Part shown: positions 11,701-26,700 of the stretch, in pieces
Layout of the letters: every line of letters begins with the position of its first letter
How positions within the stretch are numbered: position 1 is the stretch's first letter
Assembly (NCBI RefSeq): GCF_024509145.1
Contig: NC_071571.1
Span: forward strand, 28,197,474 to 28,261,473
Direction of reading: 5' to 3'
Source: Vidua macroura
Lineage: Eukaryota > Chordata > Aves > Passeriformes > Viduidae
Length of the DNA: 64,000 nucleotides
Program-made: the position numbers and the translations under genes
Notes under the pieces: model-generated
Told to the model about the DNA's origin: nothing
The model's input: the letters and a program-made list of their open reading frames with translations, nothing else
Databases searched by the model: none

Positions 11701-14700
11701 GGACTAGGAGTCAAATCTATTCTTAACCATAGCTCTGCTCTAACTGAAGCACTTCCCTTGCCAGTCCTTTTTGTCACCCTTCTAAAGCACTACTGAAGCA
11801 AAATACTGAAGGAAAACAAGGCCTAAGTCCAAAGGAGCACAGTAGAGTTTGCAGGATGGGGCAGTGGATGTGAGGGCATGCTGACTGTCTAAATCACCTC
11901 CTCTGGCTCAATCAGCTTGAACTCCATGCCTCGGCCAGTCCATGCAATGAAGTGAGAGTTTGATGGGTCGTCAAGAAGAGCTACCAAGAACTGCCAGAGC
12001 TGAAGCGAGCCTCGCCGTTGATACGTGGGTCCTTCGCGATACATGCCTGGCTCCTGTTTGACATCACCTGCACACAACAGCAACAACGTTAGAGGAGCAA
12101 TGCCTGGGAACACCATCACTTGGTTTGTCAGATAAGTTGGCAAAGCAATCATTAGGGGCAAAAAAACAGAGGGAAGAATCAGCCACCCTCAAATGCAACA
12201 TTCCCCTGTTTGCTGGGGACTTACAATAACATATTAATATACTAAAACGGACTTAAATTCATTCATGATTTATTGAAGTCTCACTAAGTCTCTCCCCATG
12301 TAGGTTTGATAAAGGCAGATCACTTGCAAACCATTTTGTAATATCCTCTCTTTGAAAGCACATAAACTATTTCTGAAGCAACTCTGATATATGAAGAACT
12401 GTGTTTGCGTACAGTACTTCGCACAGCCCCCAGTTTTGGTAAAGTAATATAGGCTTCATAAAGGCGCAAAACCCTATTGAGTGAAACTTCTCTTGCACGC
12501 AAATGCTTCTAAGGAAATGACAAAGTATTTGACTTGGACTTAAACAGCATGTGCTTTGTATATAGGCATGTAAATCCTGCAGATATGCAAGTTCCTCTGT
12601 GGCACATTGGACTTGCATATGAGCAAAAATTACTTTCACTCATATCTACGTATTAAATTAGTATTCCCTCTGAAAAGCAATAAGTTATTTTTCCTAAAAT
12701 TTTAAGTCTAGGAAAACATTTTAAAAAATATCAATAACATTCTACTAGCTGTTCCACAAATTGCCAATAAGAAAACCATCCTGTTACATCCATAATGCCT
12801 TTGTTGTTTTTAAATCATATTTATACTGAACAACTCATGCAAACAACAACAGCTGAAAGGTCTGATGCTGAAGCAGACAGTATTTTTTTCTCCACACAAG
12901 GACTGCAATCCTAGATATACTGGTAAATTCCCCATTTCAACTATCAGAACAGCAAAAGCCTCCAATAAACAGTGTGACCTGTTTAATAAGGAAAGTCAGG
13001 AATTTAAATTCAACCACAACATTACGATGCTCTGGCAGCCATTACAGAATGGCTCTGCGTAGTGAATGGCAGAATAATAATATTAGAAATTGAGCACTTC
13101 CTTTTGTAATCAGGAAAGAAAATTGACTCAATAGCAGTGGAAAACAAATAAATCAACACAAGGCTTTTTGGTTTATGTGAGGTTCAAGTTCCAGTCCTGA
13201 AAGTCCTTCTTTTTCAAGGACAGGTTTTTTCCTTGTAATGATAGCTGTGCAATGTGCAAATAGCAAGCGCAATATTACACAGGATCAAATTCTTTCCTTG
13301 TGCTGATCTTTGATTTCAAATGAAGCAGCTGAGAATCTACTTTTGAAACATCAAGACTAGTCCTGGGCTTATCCAACTTTTGCTTTACTGGCCAGAATAT
13401 GATGATACATCTGCTATTTTTCCCTCAAAACATGATGCTGCAAGCATAAACACACCTATTTGCATCACAAGATCAATCTTCTAGAGTACAAGGTATTCTC
13501 TCAATGGGCAGTCATAGAAACTAGCAGCAGACTGTTTGCTTTGCAGGCATAAAAATACTTCTTAACATTTAATTCTTTTACTGTATTTATATTTCTTTTT
13601 CATTTTCATTCCCTTTCCTGTATAATACCTAAATTAACCAAAAGGTTTTTAAGGAGTATATAGACAAATGCTACTGCTAATGAGTTTTATCTTCTTGTAG
13701 TACAGGGTCTGATCCCATTCCCATAAATGTACATATAAATCTGACACTGGTGCTCAGATCAGATCCACAATCATTTTTGAGGAACAAAAAAATACCTGAC
13801 ACGATGTGCTTTAAAAAAAGGTTAAAAAAACCCCAAACAAGCTCACATTACAAAGCCAGGGTATAAAGTAGACTTTCAATAAAACACTCTTTCTGTGACT
13901 TTGTCAATGCAGTAACAAAGTAATACTGGATTGAGCAGTCTTCAGTTAGGTCTAATATTGTCTAAAACTCTTTTATCTATTTATTACCAACATAAAAATA
14001 CATGTGATACTCTGAAGAATGTGCAGTTCTCTGGATTACTTTCATTTCAGAGTCTCCAGATTTTCAACAAATACAACAAATGCTGCTAAACACGCAATAG
14101 TTTTGTAATCCATAAGTGAGTTTCAGGACAAAACAAACCAAATAATGTAAGAGAAAAACACCAATTCTACAGCCCTACTTTTAGCTGTGGTCAAAGATTT
14201 GTTCACAAGTTTATCAGGAAATATGTAATCTTTCCTGCTGAAATAAGTAAAGCCAGATATACACACACTAATAACACAAAAGCTACACTAACAACACTAC
14301 GCTAGTATGCATCCACTAACATAATGACATTCTAGCAAATTTAAGTAATTGGTCTCTAAATTACTTCCCAAAGTTACAGACTAACAGAGTCACTGGCAAG
14401 AAATACGGTGTCCATCTACTTTGCTTCTAATGAAATAAATCTGAAATCAACTGAGTTACACCAGGAAACTGATTTTATGTCAGAGTAACTGAGGATAATT
14501 TGGACCATTCATTTTAATTGACCTCAGAATTCCTCTTAAAAAAATCTGCTGTAATTGGTAGTGTTGTGAACAGAGCATTGATTTGTTATCAATCCCACTG
14601 AAAAATAAACCACTAATACATTCAATCTAGTGCAAATACATTGGCATAAACACAAAAAATGCCCTATATACTCACTTCTCACTATTCATCACTTCATAGA

Positions 14701-17700
14701 CAGCAAGACAAGAGGCTTAATCCTCAATAAAACCAAAGCTGCTGCTTTCTCCACTGTTTTGTTAATTATAAGTACAGCTTTCATTACATTTCAAACAACA
14801 AGTAGTATGTGATCATCAGTGCAATGGAAATCCTCTTATTACTTCTCAACAGTACAGAACTGAGCTCCTCGGCCACAAGACTGGATGCAGCATCTTTTGG
14901 TGGTAAAAGTCAAATGACATCCTATTGAAGAGGAGACTTTGGTTTCAAGAGACAAAGGTCAGCTTTGGTTAGGCGCACCACAAATGGTGTGTTAAGGAAT
15001 CCTAAATTGGAACATTACTGGGATTTTTTGATCAGCAACAGAGAAAAGTCCCTCATCTTTTTCTTTTTCATCTCCCTATACAGGAAAAAGATGTGTCATA
15101 CATACCGTCAAACTTCTCTGGAACAACGCAAGTGTCATCATAAAACTGCCTAGGTCCCTTTTCATACATACAGCCTGTGGGTTAAAAAGAGAGAGGTATT
15201 TATATAAAAGATGCATGGAGAAAAAAGAGATCACAGGCTTAATGCCAGAGGGAACACTAAGTTATACAGGAATCAGATTAATATCCCACATCCTTTAGAC
15301 ACCGCCCAATCCCAACATTTTGGCCTAAGTACAAGGGTGTTTAATTAACATATGCATTCCCAAAAGACTGTTAATCTCCACCTGCTAAAATGAAAAAGCA
15401 CCCATTTTTCTCTATGATTTATTACAAAATGTTTGCTCATTTCCTGTTTGAACTAGCATGGCTTTGACATTTAACCATTAGTTCCTGCAGGTCTTCTCCC
15501 TGCAAGACTCAGTATTTCCTCTTCACATCCACAGAGGTCACCCTCACACACTGCTCTTGATGTTCCTTCCAATTAAGATTATTTTGTAAAATTTTGTTTT
15601 GTCATTAAAAGACACTGTCTACAGCCCAGCAGCCTTTCTAGCACACCTTTCTGTAGACCTTCCTACTATTTCCTATTGTGCTCATGTTTTGCTTAACCAG
15701 AACTGTATTGCATATCGGTATCAGTCTCACCAGTGCTACTGAGTGAGACAAAACATCCTGTCCTCTCCTGCTGCCCTCTGACCCTCCTTTTGACTGCCTA
15801 AGTATTACAGAAGGCTCTTTGCCTTAAGGTTTCAGTGCTCAGTTGGGCTGGTTTCCCGCTGTGAAGCTGAGTAGGAGGTCCACCTCAAAATCCTTTTTTC
15901 CAATATATTGTTTCCCTGTTCCACAGGCCTGGTCTACATTCATGTATTAAAAAAACATTTTGTTTAATGTGCCCAGATAACCAAACAATTCAAACTGCTT
16001 TGTGTGACTGACTGCCCTGTCATGCCCGTTATTTACTGCTCTATCTTTGTGCCATAAAGTTATCTATTAACTTTGTTCCATATCTTTACTGAAAGTATTG
16101 AATAGCAACACTCCTGATATAAATTCCTACAGAACTATAATCCATTCAGAGATGATTGCCTGGTGACAGCCTCTTTTAGATCTGTCAGTTGGCCAGGTCT
16201 TAATGTATTTAATGTGTACTTTATTGATATTGCTTTGTGCTAACTTCTTAATCAGAATGTAATGCAGAGGCAAATTGAATGCCATAAAAAGTCAAACTAT
16301 ACAATACAAGCATCTTTATCAATGAAACTTTTATTTTCAGCAAAGAACAGAATCAGATTTGACATGACCTTTATTCTGTAAAATTATGTTGATTGATTTT
16401 CAAATACCGAAAACAAATATTTAGCTAACATCACTGCTTTTTTACGTCATTCATGAAAATTCAGCCACCTCCAACTCCTTACAAAACCACAACACGGATA
16501 AGATGGGTTTTCCCCTATCTGTGCTATGATTAAAACTCAAAATCTTTTGCCCTTATCCCTGCAGTTCATAATTCATATAATTTGATATAACAAGACTTAG
16601 AGATTTCCATCTCCTGTTTTACCTTCCATGTTAAACACTATCTTTTTTTTTTTAAAGACAGTTTTTCTGTCTTTATTTTAACCCAGAAGCAGATGGGATT
16701 TTAGCCAGATGTGTTATCTTTTTGATTCTGTCTTTACACTAGCAAATGAAGTCTTCCTGGAAGACTTTGATTCTCATGTCTGTCTGGATTCTCATCAGTC
16801 TCAAAACCAGATTCCTCATGTTTCTGAAATTTGCCCACTGGAAGAAAAATAAACTAAAACAGGACAGTGGAGGCTATAACCTGTCTTTCACGGTCATCTT
16901 AGTTCTGTTGGACTTCTTATTTCTAGTACATATAAAGTGCTGTCACTCAGAATTATTAATTTTGACAATTATGTAAGCTCTGTCCTACTGAAATCATTGG
17001 GAATTTTGGTATGTCTCAATTTGGGTATATAGTGCATCAAAACATTGCAAAAATAATAACAAAAGGAAAAACCCAAAACCTTCACTGAATTTAATGTATA
17101 AAATGGATTACTTAACACAGTTAACTGAGCCTATCATGCTAACAGCCTGGAAAATATCACTTAAGCAGAATGGGTGAAACAGACAAATTTTTATGTCTTC
17201 CTTTCAACTGCTAGAGGCCTTGAAAAGCAGAATGAGTTAAGTTCATAATTGCTTCTATCCTGATCAACCCATGGCACTAAAAGAAACTACAAAAATTCAG
17301 TGCATCAGAAACTCAACACTGAAAAGGGAAAGAAGGATGATGCAAGTCTTCCCAGCACCAGAATTAAACCAGTGAGCCCCAGATACCCTCAGGCTTTTAA
17401 TTTTTTTTACATTTCTCTCATACAAAAGTGATACATAATAGAAAACTTAACTTCTGTTCTGTTTGGGTGAGCCAGGAAGCCTTCTTGCCTCATGTAAATG
17501 GAATGGCAGCTAGGCACTTCTGAAAGGAGAAGATGACAATGCAAGTCAAAAGACTGTCTGGAATTAAAAGTGTGCAGGTTATCAATGGGACAAGCTGCAA
17601 GCAGAACAGCAACAGAAAAGGATGCAAGTCATAGTGAGAGGGAGCCTGTCAACACACAGCATTTCATAGCAGCACACATTTTCACCACACACCACATATG

Positions 17701-20700
17701 GCCAAGGAGAAAATCATGATGTGAGGCTCACAGATCCTACATACGATAGGCACTTGAACTCTAAACCTCTTGTAATCAACTTTGCTAAAAGCTGACTCCC
17801 ATGGCAATTACACTTTGGACCATTCACCAAATAACCTTCACCAGTGACCATGAATATTTTAAACCCTGTGCTTGCATATCTATCTTTGTAGCTAATTCAA
17901 CCCAAAATTTTTAATCAATTGCACTGAAAAAGACTGCCAGTCACACTGGAGACTTATAAACACTACATTTACACAAGGAATGTCAAAGCAAATTTAGAGT
18001 AGGATAATGCTTTTTAGACTCTGGTTAAGGACTTGAAGGGTCAATGAAATTTTCTGCAGTTGCTAAGTATTTTATCTAGAAATTTAGGTCTATCAATATC
18101 ACTCTCCACTTGTATGTGTTTAAAACAAAAATGACACCTTTCCAAAAAAAAAAATACTGTTCATATTCTGAGTAATAATGATATTTATTTGCTATTCTCC
18201 AGCTCTTCTCAAATCTGCAGGAAGAATGAGAAAAGCCAAATAGAACTATCGAAAAACATATTTTTAAATGTCTTTCTTTTTCTTCCCCGTGTCTTGCACT
18301 GTCCCCAAGTAGTCACATCCTGTGCACAGGGACTTGCAAACAGAAACACACCGTAAATGTTTGCCCTTCTAGACCGTGTTTAACCTACTTCTTGGATATC
18401 AAAAGTCTTGCTTAACAAAGTCTATTTGATCTTGTGATGAACTCCTACCCTAAGCTATGCAATCTGTTACCAGTAACTTGTAACTCTTTAAGAGATGCAA
18501 ACAGAGGTCGAAAGAGCAGACATTATTTTTCCAACACCGCCTACAGACTCTTTCAGACTGTGATTCCAAATTTCACTGTTCACTGACTAGTGATGAGTAT
18601 CAAAGATTTGGCAGGATAAGAAAATGAGGTTTTACACTGACTTCACAAACAAGCGAACACAGGGCAGTAATAAGTTTCCTCTAAGAGTCCATGGTCTCTC
18701 TTGCACATCTGTGCCAAACTCTTCATTACCTCCTCTCTCGATAAAATGCTCGGTGCCTGCCTCCTCAGCCCTAGAGAATCTCTAATGTCTCAGGCAGCTA
18801 TTCTGAGCAACCACAGGAATCAGTGGCTCAATGATCATCCCAGTCAGGTATAGCTCTGCAGACTAGAAGTCAAGGCTACAAGCAGTGCTTCACCTGCAAG
18901 GAATCATTCATGTTAGCAAGTAGATTGAATTCTAAGGAGAATGGAAAAATCTACGTAAAAAAGAGGAAGCTTTAGAACTGAAACAGATGCTATTTTCTAT
19001 TTTAGGTAAAATTTCTCTAGTATTGGCAGCAAAACCCTTTTTGACTCATGAACTCCACTCCTGCAAAGTGATAGAGCAGAGTATACTGAATAAAGAATTA
19101 TGCATGTATCCACAAAGTTGTCTTCTTAGCCAAGCTGGGGTTTCATCTCCCATGCTCCTAAGTCAATTATAATTAACATCTGGAGTCTCTTTAAGGCAAG
19201 CATTGTTTGTACCAACATTACTTAATCTTCTGGTTAGCTTGTGCTTAAACAGTCCACAGAGGACCAAAAAAAATACAGCAACGAAGAGTTTATTTCTCGT
19301 AAAGTAACCAGAGTCTTGTTATCCTAAAGTGCTATCAGTTAATTTATGACTATCAGAGTGGGTCAGACTCTAATCAAATTGTAGAAACATTTCCAAAGTG
19401 ATTATTCAATCAAATGACTAACATGGTTAATTAGGAGCCATAAACATTGCTCTGAAGTTCATCAAAGTAATGACTTGCCCAGAAAAATTACTGCTAATTA
19501 AATTGCCTGCTGCTTTCATTTCTACCTTATCTAATAAAAAGTCCAACCAATGAAATTTAGTATTGCAGTTTTAAATTGTACTAAATGCTTGACTAAGACC
19601 CAGAAGTATTTTTACATGCTAAGCAGAGCTACTTCAAAAGAAAACATTTTAGTGTAGAAATTACAGAGCAATTATATGTTTTCTTCCCCTTAAACCATTG
19701 TTTCAAGACGACAAATAAGACAGAAGCAGGCATGAAATACTTCCAGGGCAAGATCCAAGTGTTTGAGATGACTGATTTATCATCTTTTTGCAAATTTTGG
19801 TCTTTGAAGAAAAATGTGCCTGGATTTAGACTTGCAACAAGCTTATTCCAGACTGTTAATGAAATAATTCGCATTGTAAGGTTACATCAGCTCAAGAATA
19901 GCAGAACACCTTAAAAAAAAAAAAAAAAAACAAACCAAAAAACTAGCTAAAAATATGGAAATGTAAAAAAAATTCTTCTTTTTTATTATTCTTTTGGAAA
20001 ACTTAGGGGTCATTCTTAATTGCTCTTCTTATTAGCAGAAACATATCAACCATCTTAAAACAATGAATATGGTCTTATATCATAGACCATGAAAGCATTC
20101 CTTTCCCAATAGGTGCTGTTTTAAAAAGTACACATAATCTAGACATGTAAAAAATGCCTTCTCATCCAGGACTGTCACAGTCAACACACTCATGTAAAAA
20201 TGCCTTCTCATCCAGGACTGTCACACAGAAAAATAAGGAAATAAGCTCTGCTATGCCTCCATCAAAATACATCCAAGCAGAAAAAGCCCAAACAGACTTT
20301 CTCAGGACAAGAAAAATCTGCTATTGAACTTAGTGGGCACAGATTCTAAGTTTCATTATCAGGTAAGACACTTGAGTGGTCCCTTGGTAAGGTAGTTCAT
20401 ATTAATTATCATGTCAGAATTTAAGAAGTTAGGTTGTCTCAGCCCTGTATAACTCAGAGCAGGTAAAGAATCCTTAAATCCTCTTTTCTGATTGTTTTTC
20501 ACAGATAAGGATGAGATTTCATTCCTACAATCTCACCCTGCAGAGAAAAAAAAAAGAATTTCAGCCTGTGCCCCTAGCCCAAATAGACACAGGGAAGATG
20601 GAGCTTCTGCAGGCAAAGGCAGAAGTGACAAGACTGTATTCTACGGAATGAAGTGACTGACTGTCTTCTTCTGAATAAGCAAAGCAGGAACTGGAAACCT

Positions 20701-23700
20701 GAACCAGGATTGATTCTGACTTTACAAAGCCTCCCTAACTGAAGGGCAGGTTGTCATGTTACACTCTAACTCTGAATTACTTTTTAGTTCACTTTATCAA
20801 CATCAGTTGAAGATCTGGAGGCCCAGGGCACACCCCATGGGCTGGTGACAAAGCACAGTGTGATACAGAGGCACTGCATTGTATGTGTGCACGTGCAGAG
20901 GGAGAGACGTGGAGATGGAGCCTTAGAAGGCACAGGCCATCTGAAACAGGGTGGGAGAAGAAGGGAACTGCCTGCCTGGCCTCACCCTCCATGTGGCAGC
21001 TGAGGTGAAAACTGTGCTGCACTGGCAGGCAGCTGCCTTAGTCAGGGAGCCTGTTAATAAGTCAATCAAATTCACCAAACACTCAACTCATAGTGAAACA
21101 TGCCTACTTCCCTAAAGGTTTAAAACAAAGTGATGACAATAAGACTGGAACCTTCTTACTGTTTTCCTGCCCACTTTTCCACTTACAGTTTATTACCAAG
21201 TAAGTCATATTAGAAGCAGATTCCATAAGGGACTGTTTCAAAAGGAGCTGTTCCCCAAAACTTTGAAGGGACTTCACTGGAAACCCTGCAATTTCACTTA
21301 TACCATGTCCTTCTAAATTGTCCTTTTGGTCTGAAAAGTAATTATGTGAATTTTGGCCCCTATTTCATTAATTCATCGTTTGTGTGTCTATACAGATAGA
21401 CTTAAATGTGCCACTTTGTCTTCCCATAGACAAGAAATGCAGCACACGCAGATTCTCTCCCATTGTGCATGCCTGAGGGCATGCACAAGTCCCTCAGGTA
21501 GCTGGGACAAACCTGGTGTCACTCCTATGTGCCAACCTGACCCTGTGAACACACCAGCCATCCCTTTGGTACCTTTCAGAGCTTCCCTTGCACAGTACAA
21601 GCACTTCTCTGCTACGTGAGCAGGTGGATAATGTACTGGGAGAGATTTTTACCAAGTGCAGAGACAAAAGTCACCTTTTAAAAATAAAATGTTTGAACTA
21701 GAACACATCATACTTTTGGCATTAAACTTAAAACATCACAATATCACTGCAAATAACTTTTCTGTTCATGGATTTTCAAGGGCACTGACAAACTGTTTAC
21801 AAAGGAGCACTTCATCCACCACTAAAAAAGCGAGTGTTGGACATTCAGCCTCCTGGTGGAAAGCAGCTGTTCACAACATCATTGAGAAGTTCTGACCAGC
21901 TCAAGGGTGAAGATAATAGTGAAATCACCAGAAAACAGGACCTTTTTAGGTAAGAACAGCAGTTCTTCAAACAAGGTCACAACAAATCTCTCAGGTAGCA
22001 CCAGGAGTCATTAATAAAAATGCATGATTTGTGTTTTGCAGGGAGAAGCAACAAATTATTCTTGTTGGATTTTTAAACCTGCAGAACACATTTAGATTCA
22101 AACTTATATCTCCCCAAAAAGGAGATATTCAGGTAAAAATACTGGAACTAATGACAAACTCCTTATACAGGAATTGCTTGAGCAATTGATCCACTATTCA
22201 AATGCTGGTAGATCAAGATTTTGTTCAACAACCTTTAAGAGCTTTATCCCCTCACAAGCTATGTAATGAACAGAGTCCTACAAATTGGTGAAGTCCTGGC
22301 AATAGAAAAGTCATCTTTTTTTTTTCAGTAGTAGATTCAGCATGAAAAAATGTAAGTGCACTGAAATTACATGGGTGAAAACAGATAAAAATTCTCTAAA
22401 AATCAATTTAAAAATTAAGCAATCTTTTCCCAAATTATTATTCAATTTATAAACATTCAGAATGAAAGATTTTATTCATTTTCTCTCTCACTAGCCTTTG
22501 TGCCAGCAATCTAGGAAAAAAAAAACAAACTTACAAGAAGGTGCACTCATAGATACACATACACTTCCCTCTAAAAATAGCTAATTAAAATTGTTAAAGT
22601 TTAATTTCTTACACCTCATTTCACAAAAACTTGTCAGAGAATTAAGTTTGGCCCCACTGGCTCATGTCTAAGTGGAAATATTACACACATAAAGAAAAAA
22701 CTTAAGCAAACATCTTCCTTTCCACAACTTTGGTTTTTAGATCTATGACAACATCTAATGCATTTTGTGAGACCAGATGTCAACAGCCTGTCTAGGCGAT
22801 GTGTAACTTTTTGTACAGCAGAACAGGAAAACAAAGGCTCATACATTCAGCTCTGAATTGAAATTCCACATGGAGCTGATCTTTTGAGCATACTTTAAAA
22901 TCATGTATTTGCTTTTATTAACCTCAGTAACTGTAAAATGTATCTTAAACTTTGCTCTCCTTTGAATTCAACAAAAGACAGCAGTATTTTCTCTCTCCCT
23001 CGCTCCTTTTGTTGGTAATCTCACTGCAAAAATGTCTGTGTTGCTTTTTCTCCCCCGCCCCATTCCCTGCCTGTAAAATCAAAGTTGGACAAACACTGCA
23101 CGGCTGAAGTGACATATTTGAATGGAATTCAGACCAACCAGTTCCTGTTTATGTTTCTGATTTGAGAATGTAGCCTTCTCATTCACTATACATTAGAAAC
23201 ACACCAAGGCCATAAATGGTGTCAGGTTGCAGGCAGCCAGGGCCAAGCAGCATTAATCATTACTTTAAGGCAACTGGCAAAAGCAGCAGCTGAGGGAACA
23301 CTACACCCTTCAGCTCCGCATAAATGGACATTCCAGGGTTTGGCGTGTGTGGGTTGGCTTTTTTTTTTTTTTCCCTTCAGCATCCATTTTATGAATGAAA
23401 CTTCAGGCTGCACAGAGTCCATTCATATAAAAGCTATGCTCACAGGGCTTAGTCTCTCGGGATCAATTGGTCTTGGGCAAGGCTGATGTGATTGGTTTAA
23501 GGCAGGCTTCAGCCTTCCATTACTGATTTAAAATGCAGCCTGTGTCCATTTGACCTGCCTTAATGCACAAAGAGTAAATCCAGACTGCGCTCTCAATCCT
23601 CAAATCAAATCATTAGCCAGTGCCACTTACTGTAACTGTAGATTTAGAGGATATTTATCCATTTCTTTGAAAAACAGGGACTGCAGGACAATTTTTCAGA

Positions 23701-26700
23701 TCGTATTGTCTGCCTTGAAAACAAAAATACATATACAGTCTCCTGCCTATATATTCACTTTAACTTGGTATTCAGGCTTTCCTTTGTTCACAAAGATACA
23801 TAGCAAAATGAAATAATTTCTAACTACAGATTTATTTCAGACAGAAGTAGTGAATAGAGGAAATCAGCTAGATTGAAGCAAGTGAAAAGTTAAATTTCTG
23901 TCCTTCACAGCAATCTTCTGAAGCCTAGGTTTCCCAAGTTTCCCTGTCAGATGCTTTTATTTTCTGCTGCCATACAGTCTGACAGCAGATTTGTGTTTTA
24001 AAAGCAAGTACAAAGTCCAGTGCAGCTTAACTGTTGAACAAAATTCATATCATTCACTGAAGCAACACAGCAAAGACAAGTTCCCAAAACACAAGGATGA
24101 AATATTTTAAATCACAGGGAAAACTGCAAAACCAAAATTGAAGTGGGGAGAATTCTTAAACTTCCTAACTCAAGAGCAAAACCCTGTCCCTTCTCCCTTC
24201 CTGTCTTTATGCCATCTGGATTTTCAATGTGAAGAATTGTACTTCTGTGCATAAGAATTTCTTTAAGGCCATAAGGAGATGCAGTTTGAGATGTGTGTAC
24301 TGAAGCACCATACCCAGGAAAAGGATGGAGTAATTTCTGTTTCACAAAACATTTTATAAAAATGTGTTCAAAAATACTGCAAGTATTTGCAGCATGATTA
24401 AAATAAGGAAAAAAAAGAAAAAAGGAAACTTGGAGAAAATTTGAGGAAAAGAGTAAGCAGCTGGAAGACTTTTGAAGCAAGATACAAAATCTTGAGTCAC
24501 ACTGACAGATCCACACACACAATCCATCTACAGTGATTTAGAGGTGGTACATTAATACCAATAAATTATTTTCGATGAGATGTAGCTATGAGCAAGGGAA
24601 TGCAACTGATCAAAGAAAATTTAGGCTTATGATTAAGACATATTTCTTAACTGTGAAGTCTATTTGTCTGTGAAATAATCTCCCGGGGGAAAAATAGAAG
24701 CAATAATACTTAGCAATCACACAGAACTTTATATTTTTAGAGTACAGTACAAAAATTAGCCAATATAATCAAAAACAGTAGTGGAAGCACCATGACTTGT
24801 GCCACTTTAAATGCTGCACTGGTCAATGCATTTAATGCAGCACTGGAGAATATCCTGGAAAAAGCAAACCAGTACTGTCTCAAATTGACTTTTTCTCTTT
24901 ACACTAGCATCTCCAAATATCTAAACTTTGACTTCAGAAGTACAATAGAATAACAAACTGTTTAAAAAATAAATGAGGAGCGAGGAGGAGGAATCAACCT
25001 GCAAATAAATATAACCTGAAAAAATATTTTTTCCCCTTTGAAATTTCAATTCAACACTTTCTCTTACGTTATTCTGCAAACTTCCATATTTAAGAATACA
25101 CTGGTTGATGCCCAGGGAAGAATGTGCTACTAGGGGTCTTTTCCCGCATTAATATCCACTGACTTGCTTTTCAAAAAACACGTCAACAGGTATTTGAGAG
25201 GACTTTGCATTTTATGCTGCTTCCTGTCATTAGGTAAATACATTTATAACATGGATGGAGAATGCTACTAACATTCTATACCTCTAAGAGCAAACTTAGG
25301 AGGTTAGTAAGTGTCATAGTGAAAAACTTCCTTCACAAACTTTATACAAATCCTTTGCTGCAAATATGATACAGCCTTTTGCTCTGTCACTCTTGTCTTG
25401 AGAGCATAGGTCAAAACTCTTTGTGGGAAGGAAAGCCATGCTGCAAACAGCTTAGCAGGTAGAGCCCCTGCTTCATTTGTTACAGGGGCTGGAAGTTGTG
25501 TATGTACTGAGGCAGAAGTTTTCAAGAAAAAAAATAATAGAGCTGAACGCCCAACTTTAGGTCCCAGTAAAGCCCATTCCAGCTCCAACAAGGTTTTGCA
25601 AAGTAGCCACATTGCTTCTGCCAGATTTTTGGTATTATGTATTTTTATTCTGCTTATACTGAGACCCTTATCTGATGTTCCCATAATTCTTCATCTAGAA
25701 ACACGAAGAAAGTCCCTAGGAGCTAGGATTTGAACATATGTAGTACATAATGTTCTTTTAAAAATCACCCAGTTCTAACTGGGTATCCAAAAGAAACCAG
25801 TTTATGTATCTGATTTGTCTCTCAGCCTCTGCTCATTTCTCTTAACAGAGGGGCAATTCCCCACCCATTCTCACTTGCCAACACAAGGTATTTGCTTGTG
25901 AGGCTTCAGGAATTAAAGGGATGAGCAACTCAGAAAGGAAGACATGGAAGCTAATAATTCTTTCTGGAGAGTTCATTCTTTAAGTGATGTGACTAGTGTC
26001 TTGGAAGTGACAGGGAAAGAATCCAAATTTTCTAAGGTCCGTTCAAGCATATTAATTGTTAGGCTACCCTGAAATGAAACTGTGAGAACAGCCCTACTAA
26101 TGCCTGTAACACATTCAGGAAGTACTGAATCTATCTAAATTTCAACAGAAAAATTCCAGGCAATCAGTAAGTAGTATATGCAAACAACAGTTCCTCCTCT
26201 ATTCATCTCCATTACCACAGTGTGACAAATTTCAGTTTCCAAAGACATGACTATAAAGATTTCTCAACCAAAATAACTATTTCAATTTTGCAAAATAACA
26301 ATTTTCAATTGGGCAAAACCAAATATAAGATTTAATAATTTAAGATGTCACTTTAAAACTTGATTTTTAGTATTAATTGAGACACACACAGCTAGAGTCA
26401 TACCTTACTATATTTGCAAATACACTACGTCATGTAGGAAGGGCTAAGCCTGTGAAGATCCTGCTCAAAAATAAAGCACAGAAAAGACAAGCTAGATCAA
26501 GTTTGGCCTTTTGTTTAAGTACCTGAATACATTACTGAATTCTAAAAGTGCTAACTGTACAGGAATACCCACTATTAGGCCTTATAAACAAAGGTCTTAG
26601 GAAGTGTTTTGGAGTGTATTTATTAATCATGCAAAATCTCAAAGCTCTGTATGTCCCTGGCTGCACTTCTGTGACTGAAGTTGCTAGATTTACCATCAAG

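Noticed and set aside
24112..24522. 136-codon minus-strand frame
   Set aside because: No recognisable motif; low-complexity Phe/Leu/Ser-rich stretch from A-rich DNA, no splice context.
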